Positions 56,397 to 64,000 of a stretch of 64,000 bases of DNA are shown here, one piece after another (positions within the stretch are counted from its first letter, which is position 1; every line of letters begins with the position of its first letter). The stretch is from Oegoconia quadripuncta (Eukaryota > Arthropoda > Insecta > Lepidoptera > Autostichidae). The stretch covers positions 14,076,865 to 14,140,864 of the forward strand of contig OX438750.1 of NCBI GenBank assembly GCA_949316235.1, given 5' to 3'. A model generated the notes under the pieces. That model saw only the letters and a list, made by a program, of their open reading frames with translations. It searched no databases and was not told the origin of the DNA. Position numbers and translations under genes: made by a program.

Positions 56397-56770
56397 TTTT
56401 TTTATGAACAATGGGTTGGTACTTTGCATCAATCACACCTGATGTTAATTTTATTTATTTATTATTTTATTTATTTACATAGAATCAACAGCATTATTAC
56501 AAATTCTTATACAGAAAACTAATACCAAACTTATGCCAATTAAAGATTCTTATTATGTTACTGACAATGGTTACCCTTAAAATTGAATGGGTAATGTTTT
56601 AATTAAATTATGTTAAGTGAAGATGAGGTCGAAGGTGGAAGCCTACTGACCCGGAAACCCCAACACATTTGGGGGACTGGCTATCTTATCTCTGACAACC
56701 GGAACACAACTATGCTATTAACATTGCTGCTTGGCGGCAGATTTAGATAAGATGGTGGTAGCTAGCCAGG
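56397..56770 (-). mobile_element. SINE-1, 5'-truncated, with a 165-bp insertion
   Basis: Tail part at 56397-56445 and body at 56611-56770. Between them about 165 bp of AT-rich sequence is flanked by ATGTTAA on both sides, consistent with a target duplication. The head is missing beyond GTAGCTAGCCAGG. Confidence 0.85.
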
Positions 56771-56959
56771 TGCCTGATTTTTGCGTATAAAGTTCCCTGA
56801 GATTGGATCGACCAACCTCACAGTATCCAACACACACTTGCCCGGCAGTATCTTATCTACTCTAATACGAGTATTAGAAATAAGCGTTTGTTTGTTTGTC
56901 TTTCCTTAAGTTGTTACCAAACAACTGAATTACATAATTTTAAACAGTCTTTAAAGTCT

Positions 56960-57640
56960 ACGGTTTGCGTAAATTTGATCACGTCTCGCAGTTTAGATCC
57001 GACCTCAGGTGGCTTCCTATTCGCCTGCGCAGAAACAGTCATATACTATGTGTTCTCTATAACGTTTTGTTTAATCCGTCCTGTCCAAACTACCTGCGAG
57101 ATCGCTTTAGCTTTCTGCGGTCTCCCACTAGTCTCTCCCGATCACACATGTCCACTCTACTACGCTTCCATCCTCATACCACTGATTTTTATAGTTTCTC
57201 GTTCACTGTCCATGCAGTCAGGCTGTGGAACTCACTTCCCACTAACATACGCGACAGCCAGTCATTGCCCATTTTTAAATTCCGTGTGAAAGAGCATTAT
57301 CTTGGGTCCTGTCAATAACCATTGTTTATTTATATATTTATTAATATATGTATTAATTTATTCATTTATATATCATTTATATGTTCGTGTATATATTCAT
57401 TTACATATTCGTAGGCTTATTTATGTACTTATTATTATGTACTTAATATTTATTTTCTTATTTTCATTTTACTTGTGTGCACTCTATGTTTCCCCTTCAC
57501 TATTGTTATTTCCTATGTTGGGTTTGCTGGAAGATATCTCTTTTAGGGATAAGCTCGCCTTTTGTATATCTTACTCTTAAGTATCACTGTAATTGTTTTC
57601 TGTGTATGCAATAAAGTGTTAAATAAAATAAATAAATAAA
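56960..57640 (+). mobile_element. CR1/L2-like LINE ORF2 C-terminus with 3' UTR
   Basis: The frame ending at TAA 57316-57318 reads LRKFDHVSQFRSDLRWLPIR, then YNVLFNPSCPNYLRDRFSF and FTVHAVRLWNSLPTNIRDSQ. This is the WLPxxxR...LWNSLP...R signature of the C-terminus of CR1/L2-group LINEs. The 3' UTR ends in AATAAATAAA-type repeats, where a SINE-1 begins. A second overlapping frame is a shadow. Confidence 0.85.
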
Positions 57641-57648
57641 ATAAAGAT

Positions 57649-57975
57649 CGCCTCCGTGGCTCAATGTAAACAACAGTGGGTTTACGATTCGGAGGTCGCG
57701 GGTTCGATCCCCAGCGGGGTACATGTTTAAGTACTCGGTTTGGTTGGTGGTAGGGCATTTTAAATGTCCGCCTGGCTAGCTACCACCATCTTATCTAAAT
57801 CTGCCGCCAAACAGCAACGTTAATAGCATTGTAGTGTTCCGGTTGTCAGATAAGATAGCCAGTGCCCCAAATGTGTTGGGGTTTCAGGGTCAGTACGCTT
57901 CCACCTTCGACCTCATCTTCACTTAACATCAGGTGTGATTGAGGTCAAGTACCAACCTGTTGGGCATAAAAAAAA
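57649..57975 (+). mobile_element. SINE-1, full length
   Basis: Head CGCCTCCGTGGCTCAATGT, box B GGTTCGATCCCC, body GGTTGGTGGTAGGGC, 3' end GGTCAAGTACCAACC and a poly(A). It is inserted directly at the tail of the preceding LINE. Confidence 0.94.
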
Positions 57976-57979
57976 GACA

Positions 57980-58640
57980 TTCTTTCCCTCCTATATTCAG
58001 TACTGTTCGATCCCAGATCCCCTTTTTATCTCAAAACGTGCTTAGAATTTCTTTCCTCCACCCACAATCGCCGCCTTCGTTCGACGGACAATTTACGACT
58101 TTACGTTCCACCGAACACCTCAAAATTCTATAGCCAATCATTTACACTTTAAGCCATTCGTCTCTGGAACTCCCTACCCGAGTCCATCAGACGAGCTCAA
58201 ACTTTGAATGCTTTCAAAGTCCCGTCACAGAGCATTTCCTGGTGCTTTAATCTGTGGTCCTTTCTTATCTTCTCTCTATACCTTAGCACAATCCTGTTGT
58301 CGCTTATTATTATTATATTTATTTAGTACACCGATATATTTACATTTGTATTTATAGATGTTATGTTTAAGTAGGTATATTTGTCTATTGATCTATGTAT
58401 GTATGTGTATGTAAATATGTGAAATTTATTCACGTAGTTTGTATCTGCATCCCTATATAATACCGCACAACCGAACTATTTCAAATGTGCTGTCCTTATA
58501 CCCAAAGGTTGCCTGGAAGAGATCGCTTTTAGTGATAAGGTCGCCAAATTGTACATTCTATTCTCACCACTTTTCTGTAACTGTACTTTCTTTTCTGTTG
58601 TGGAATAAAGTGTATTTGTATTATATTTGTATAATAAGTA
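57980..58640 (+). mobile_element. Second CR1/L2-like LINE, C-terminus and full 3' UTR
   Basis: Readable pieces are FYSQSFTL and AIRLWNSLPESIRRAQTLNA (about 58120-58215), separated by a stop. The 3' UTR GTTATGTTTAAGTAGGTATA, GCCTGGAAGAGATCGC and AATAAAGTGTATTTGTATT follows. This is the reference copy for the antisense tails elsewhere in the window. Confidence 0.82.
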
Positions 58641-59785
58641 CCTTACATTTGTAAGAGTGAACCTAAGAAATAACTGATTAGTTGATACGAGCGCTTCAGT
58701 AATGATATATTTAATCTTGTATTTTAACAGTTGAAGTAGTTTGTTTATTTTCTTTAAACATACTACTAGTTCCACTTTTTCCACCAGAAAATAAAATATA
58801 TCCACGCGAAGTCGCAGGCAGAAGTTAGTTTAGTACATAAATAATAAAATCAACAACTACCCAACCTAATAACTACTCGCATCACGCAATCGTCTCGTAC
58901 GAGCAAACACTTCTCAATTTTTTACCACGTTTACGACAGCCTATAATTTTAGCGCGCGCAAAAAATCAACATGGCGAATGACATCATACGCTTCGATAGA
59001 TAATGGAAAGACTAACGACTCTAGACCATAAGTGCAATGGAAAAAAACGAGAAATCTATGAACAAGCTAGGTTATTTGTCACCTAAGCGTGGAGACTTTT
59101 GGTTGGAGAAAATAATCGACTGCTTCACAAGATTAAAGATTTGCTTATTTTTTACATGTTCAAAAGGCAGAAAGAATTTGGCCTAATTTTCGATATAGAA
59201 CCATCATTCTGGGGGTGAAGACCTGGTATCCTGGAATACAGGATACTTTTCCTAGTTCAGGAACCAGGCTTCACGAGTTCTTAACGTTACTAATCCATGC
59301 ATTAATTGTATTTGTTTATTTACCGATGTTGTGAAGATAAGAATAAGGATTACTTAAAAAACATATAATTTGAAGATTTCATACAACATTTACAGTCGGG
59401 GGTCAATTTATGAATTACTTTGATGCTTTATTATCATTAAAAAGGAAAATTACCCTAATTCGAACGTTTTTTTTTTTACTTTTGTGAGTATTTTTATTCA
59501 TTTGATTGTGTTCAGTTAAACAGTAGAAGGCGCCTCATCAATTTAGAAAATTACAAAGCCAAAAAAAAATTATTTCATGGGATAAAATTACCTCTTGAAA
59601 ACGTTACGGTAACTAGGCTTCCCAGAGATGAACGAGCAAGAAACTCAAGGCTTGCTCTTTTTAATTAGGTTTTGGGTTACTATTTGTGGTTCGATATCAC
59701 CGAGCGGCTTATATCCATGCTAGGTTTCAACTAAATAGTATTGTTAGCCTTAAAAAAAATTGTCTCCAGAGCTCTTCTAGGCTAC

Positions 59786-59978
59786 CATAACTTCAAACTT
59801 CAAGCATTTATTTCAACATAAGATACATGATATCATTTGTTGAATATCAATTTAAATCTTTTGTAAATCAAAATAGGGCTTAAGCATTTTTCGGTCAGTC
59901 AGTATGTCCAAGCTACCACCGCTTCGGAAAGAGAAATCATTTGTGGGAAAAGAAGCTGCGCAAGAAACACACAGGATC
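59786..59978 (+). mobile_element. Repeat E, complete-looking copy
   Basis: CTTCAAACTTCAAGCATTTA to GCGCAAGAAACACACAGGAT; same layout as 6672-6864. Confidence 0.8.
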
Positions 59979-60117
59979 ATTAACCTCCTCCATAACCTTC
60001 TTTTCGTAAACATTTAAACACATTTATGTACAGGATTATTACCTGTGGAAACAATTTGGTCTGTGATCTATCTAGATATAGCTACTTTACTATAATGTTT
60101 TATAATGTACTGTAAGA

Positions 60118-60270
60118 TTCCCAAATAAAAAGTCTCCTAAATCCTACAACCTTTGGATCTTCAAGAACAGGGTGAATAGGCATCTACTGAGATCGCGTGC
60201 TTCATCTTCGGCCACATCGTCACTTCCCATCAGGTGAGATTCTGGTCAAACGCGTATCCAGTTAAACATA
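60118..60270 (+). mobile_element. LINE ORF2 C-terminal tail with poly(A)
   Basis: SYNLWIFKNRVNRHLLRSRA, then SSATSSLPIRFWSNAYPVKH and an A-run. It is the sense relative of 16925-17200. Confidence 0.78.
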
Positions 60271-60698
60271 AAAAAAAATGAAAATTATCTCCTATGTCAC
60301 TTAAACTGAACATTTGAATGGAAATAAGAGATTATATCAGCCCCCCTGATGCTAAGTTTAACTTTATTTTGCGACGAGTGGTCGGAATGGATATTTGAAT
60401 CAAATCAAATTTTGATAAAAATCAAAAATCTAACGAATGACACGAAACCCTTTAAAACCAGAACATTTTGATTATACACTACAGCAGTTATGGCGTGCCC
60501 ATCTGTCATACTATAATGCTTTATAGAAACAAACTTGTTAGCAGTTTGTTGGCAAATATTCGCGAATTAGACTAATGAATGAATGACTACCTACTGTTTC
60601 TGTTTTTGTAATTCAGTATGGTTTTTATTAAAAACGCTTTATTATATAAAACAAAAACAAGAAAACATATGAGTTTTTTTTTAAAAGCAAGTTATATA

Positions 60699-60789
60699 CC
60701 CCAAAAATGTTGGGGTTTCCGGGTCAGCACGCTTCTACCTTCGACCTCATCGTTTGAGGCAAGTACTAACCCGTTATGCATAAAAAAAA
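60699..60789 (+). mobile_element. SINE-1 3' fragment
   Basis: GTTGGGGTTTCCGGGTCAGC to TAACCCGTTATGCAT and a poly(A), with a short internal deletion. Confidence 0.85.
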
Positions 60790-60897
60790 TGTACAAGGCG
60801 GGCTTATCCCATGGAGGATTTTTTCCCCAATCAACCATAGGATTAGTTAGAGCACTTTAAAAACTACAAATTACACACAAAATATTAAATGGAACTT

Positions 60898-61231
60898 GGG
60901 CCTGTATTAATAAACCATTCTCAAGAATGAGAACAGTCTTGTGACTGGTTTCAAGTAAACGTGTTGATTAATAAAACTAACTTGAGATCTGAAAAGCACG
61001 TGCATACTCGAGCAGTACTCACTTGAGAGGTGCGCGTATTGATAAACGAAACTCAAGACTGTCATTCATTCGCCGCTGAGGCGAATTCTTGAGAAGTGAT
61101 CTCAGCTAAGTAGACCTCAAGATTAGTTTATAAATTAGCACAGAGCTTGAGATAGCGTCAACTGCTTCAGACGCATCTCGTTTGATACAGCCTCAAGACT
61201 TGTACTGAGATTGATTTATTAATACGGGCCT
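60898..61231. mobile_element. MITE family M3, copy 3
   Basis: GGGCCTGTATTAATAAACCA to ATTTATTAATACGGGCC. Same orientation as 24062-24378 but without the companion repeat. Confidence 0.88.
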
Positions 61232-61341
61232 TGGATTGGCACTTGACCTCAATTACACCTGATGTTAAGTGAAGCGGTCAAAGGTGGAAGCGGATTGATC
61301 CGGAACCCCCAATATGATTTTAAAATGCCTAACCCCAATGG
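61232..61341 (-). mobile_element. SINE-1 3' fragment
   Basis: GGCACTTGACCTCAATTACA, then GTTAAGTGAAGCGG. It abuts the M3 end and is truncated near the middle of the body. Confidence 0.8.
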
Positions 61342-61435
61342 TAATCAAAAAAGAAGTTGAATTGTCATACATTTACACATAATTTATTACATCACTATAT
61401 TTCCCTCACTGATGATATATTATAATATTACTACT

Positions 61436-61996
61436 TTATCACCCGCAGCTTCCCCTCCGCGGAATAGCTTTATCGCGGATAAGTATAATTTGTTTATCCC
61501 CCTGCACAGTGTGTCCCCCTGGCACTACTCATTTTATCGGGATAAAAAATATCCTCTTTTTAATCCAAGGCATGTTCTACCTATTAGATACCTATACGCC
61601 TATTAACCGCCTCCGTGACTCAATGTAAACAACATTGGGTTTACGATTTCGAGGTCGCGGGTTCGATCCCCAGCGGGGTACATGTTTAAGTACTCGGTTT
61701 GGTTGGTGGTAGGGCATTTTAAATGTCCGCCTGGCTAGCTACCACCATCTTATCTAAATCTGCCGCCAAGCAGCAATGTTAATAGCATTGTTGTGTTCGG
61801 GTTGTCAGAGATAAGATAGCCAGTCCCCCAAATGTGTTGGGGTTTCCGGGTCAGTACGCTTCCACCTTCGACCTCATCTTCACTTAACATCAGGTGTGAT
61901 TGAGGTCAAGTACCAACCCGTTGCACATAAAAAAAAAATACGCCGCGATTAAGCAACAAACAAACATCCAAACTTACGTATTTATAATATTAGTTA
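61436..61996 (-). mobile_element. Repeat G, antisense, split by SINE-1
   Basis: The left part (61436-61605) has CCCGCAGCTTCCCC and GGGATAAAAAATATCCT. The right part (61940-61996) has GCAACAAACAAACATCCAAA and TTTATAATATTAGTTAG. Together they match the inverse of 7457-7679. Confidence 0.72.
61606..61939 (+). mobile_element. SINE-1, full length, nested in repeat G
   Basis: Head CCGCCTCCGTGACTCAATG, box B GGTTCGATCCCC, body and poly(A) tail all present. About 334 bp. Confidence 0.94.
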
Positions 61997-62067
61997 GATT
62001 AGATAGCTTGGATCACGGGCATATAAGGTTCTAATTTATTAGTATTCCTAATTTAATTAATTCCTAA

Positions 62068-62185
62068 CAAACAAACAAAATATTCTTTATTGTACAACAA
62101 TAAGAAACATAACAACGATAAATAAGAAAAAGGGGATAGTACAATTTGGCGGCCTTATCACTAAAAACGATCCCTTCCAGGTAAG
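62068..62185 (-). mobile_element. LINE 3' tail, antisense
   Basis: AACAAACAAACAAAATATTC, TATTGTACAACAATAAG and GCGGCCTTATCACTAAAAAC; near-identical to 4096-4200 and 13003-13095. Confidence 0.75.
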
Positions 62186-62293
62186 CTTTGGGTTAGGAAG
62201 CATTACGCACATTTTTCACGTCTTTACTATAAATAGCATATTTTTGTATATTCAACCTCGCGAATGGTTAGCGTCTGAAAGACAGTGCGACAC

Positions 62294-62425
62294 TAGGAGC
62301 ATGACAGGCGCGTCAAACGTTTATCTCGCGCGAGATAATAATTGTCCTGCTCATTCGTTTGAACGAAATATACAACTATCCCAATCTCTCGTCGCGTCGC
62401 GCGCGACAAACGCCGTCCTGCTACA
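62294..62425. mobile_element. MITE-like family M6, copy 3
   Basis: AGGAGCATGACAGGCGCGTC at the left, CGCCGTCCTGCTAC at the right. Core as in the other two copies. It lies 78 bases downstream of the donor of Mlf exon A. Confidence 0.85.
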
Positions 62426-62502
62426 TGGGCAAGTTACTCCTTCAGGTCAGCTTATTAGTCATGTAATATAGTTTTTTTCTGTGTTGTAAGTGGAAAGCAT
62501 AC

Positions 62503-62605
62503 CAATGGACATCTTCTTAGTGCCAGTGCGGGAGTCCTGCAGGGTCTTCCTGGTCTCCTTGATCCCGTTGGGGCCGATCTTGGTGCTGCTTGATGAGCTG
62601 AACAC
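62503..62605 (-). CDS. Mlf: Mlf (myeloid leukemia factor), exon A (first seen in window)
   Basis: Minus strand: the acceptor TATTTTACAG|GTG and donor TCCATTG|GTATGC give 103 nt, phase 0 to phase 1. It encodes VFSSSSSTKIGPNGIKETRK, then TLQDSRTGTKKMSIG. The pattern SSST..GP.GIKET...QDSRTG..KM.IG is the middle of the MLF domain and continues directly into exon B. Upstream exons (N-terminus and first part of the domain) were searched for between 62606 and 64000 and not found, so they lie past the right edge. The four exons seen total 432 nt, or 143 residues plus stop. Confidence 0.94.
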
Positions 62606-64000
62606 CTGTAAAATAAACATCATCAGAATAAAACTTCCCACAACAGGCCACTGGCCTACAATGAAAATCGAAAGAAATACAATAAGTGTTAGGGTATTTA
62701 TTTGAAATGTTAGGGATATAAATGTATATTTGTTTTTAACAGACTTCAAAAAAGGAGGTTTGCAATTCGACTGCATTTCTTTAATATGTTTGTAACGCGA
62801 TATCTTTGTCAATTGTCAACGGCTTTTGACGACACGGATGGACAACATTTGACAGTGAACTGTTAATCATAAAAAAAAAACTCGCGTCCATTTGCGACTT
62901 GAATCCGATGTGATTTGAGCTGTGGGATGATATTGTGCAATTGTAAATATATAACAAAATAATAGTTGTTGAACTTACAAGGGACAGGGAACTTACTTTT
63001 TGGACAATACACAAGGGAGAATGTTATCTAAAATCGTTTTATTGGTGAGCAGCTTCGAGCAGGATGGTGCATACCAATGCTGGTAAGATGCAGCACAATA
63101 AAATAACCTGCCCTTTGTTAAAGATAGTAATTTGTCATAAAGATACTTTCAGGTCTTAAAACCTATGAGCCTTAGATTTAGGATAATGTGTTTAACAAGT
63201 TGTATATGAATATCTATTGTGTTAGAACAAATTGAGGTGGCATTTCAATAATGATGGAACAATGCCACTTGGCAGTAAATGTAAGTTACAATGTGTGACT
63301 CAAGAAATTTTTGATTCATTGTTTCTTGGATACAAGTAGTTTTTCTATTTGTGTTGTATTTGAAAAGAAATCCTCGTGTGGTGGCCATAAAGTGGTCACA
63401 TGATTTGTGACAGAGCAAAAAATTTCTTATAAGAATAAGAAATTTATTGTGGGAGCCACTACACGAAGAGTATAATATTCAAAAACAAAGTAGTAAATTA
63501 TAGCTAAGAAGGAAATAGAATTATAAATAAAATGCGCACAATTCTGTCACTTGTAAATGCTGTAAACTGAACAGACTTGATGTAGGAGTGTTTCACCACC
63601 AACCCATACTCAGAAAGAGCCAGAAAGTTATTCAGTTTATGCTGTCACGTGATGCGGCATGTCCAAATGGGTTAGCACTTCGCTCATGCTGCGGCGGATC
63701 TTAACGCTGGTTTTCAGTGCTTGCCCATAGTAAAAGTCGACTTAGGGATCGTGTTTCACAAGCATAACATTATATTACACCAGTGATGGGCAGCAGCATC
63801 ATTGGTGCGGAGTAAACAAACAATCCCAGCATGGCGAGGGAGGGCCACTGAACCATAGGGACGTTCGCTGCATTGGACGGGTCACGCGCTGGTCCAGCAG
63901 CAGATAATCAATTGCGAGTCTACTCTCCATAGCGTCACAAGTCAATTCGCATTTCAAGTCGTATCCATCATGCGTGTCTGGACCAAGACCATAAATGGGA
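62606..64000 (-). other. Upstream Mlf intron, left part
   Basis: No exon recognised on either strand. It contains a short GACTTCAAAAAAGGAGG repeat (62743-62759). The frames over 62459-63014 are incidental except for exon A. Confidence 0.5.

Larger units (their letters stand above)
56267..62502 (-). other. Mlf intron between exons A and B (about 6.2 kb)
   Basis: Bounded by GTATGC after exon A and TTCCAG before exon B on the minus strand. It holds SINE-1 (five full or partial copies), two LINE C-termini with tails, repeat E, repeat G, M3 and M6. 58641-59785 shows no supported feature beyond a short repeat tail at 59625-59670. Confidence 0.78.

Overview
The window is nuclear DNA of a moth or butterfly (Lepidoptera), as far as sequence alone can show. 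It is AT-rich and intron-rich, and packed with short retroelements, LINE fossils and hairpin MITEs of kinds typical of lepidopteran genomes. No bacterial-style gene, operon, CRISPR array or viral gene was seen. The species cannot be named from the sequence.

Two host genes are supported, and they converge. Gene 1 (+ strand, four exons between 20484 and 33933) encodes an unnamed conserved-looking protein. Its exons join in frame with GT-AG junctions (phases 1, 2, 0). They carry an ordered Cys-His-Asp set that resembles the core of the arylamine N-acetyltransferase/transglutaminase-like fold (inference). The gene's start codon was not found, and the exon at 20484 has an in-frame TGA at 20648. 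Gene 2 (- strand, last four exons between 62605 and 45528) is recognisably a myeloid leukemia factor (Mlf) gene: its MLF-domain exons, a Pro/Ala-rich exon and a Lys/His-rich C-terminal exon also join in frame. The 5' exons of Mlf lie beyond the right edge of the window.

Layout. 1-20.4 kb is intergenic or upstream sequence: a LINE reverse-transcriptase tail at the left edge, then SINEs, LINE tails, MITEs and a 0.5-kb degenerate satellite-like array at 18.2-18.7 kb. 20.5-33.9 kb is gene 1, whose introns hold compound microsatellites, two nearly identical 263-bp foldback elements, tandem hairpin MITEs, a decayed Jockey-like LINE and a 5S-rRNA-derived SINE with a MITE inside it. 34-45.4 kb is the intergenic space between the two gene 3' ends. 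45.5-64 kb is the Mlf locus, with introns of about 8.9, 1.5 and 6.2 kb carrying a 271-bp-arm inverted repeat, a Helitron-like ORF remnant, a 241-bp tandem duplication, TTAA-flanked MITEs and further LINE/SINE copies.

Four SINE families are named here for convenience. SINE-1 is tRNA-derived, with the body motif GGTTGGTGGTAGGGC. SINE-2 is tRNA-derived, with the body motif TCTAGTATCCATAG. SINE-3 is tRNA-derived, with the body motif ACTAGATGGCGCTGTG. SINE-4 is 5S-rRNA-derived. MITE and repeat families are numbered M1-M9, E and G. Boundaries of repeats were read by eye from copy-to-copy comparison and are accurate to about 10 bases.
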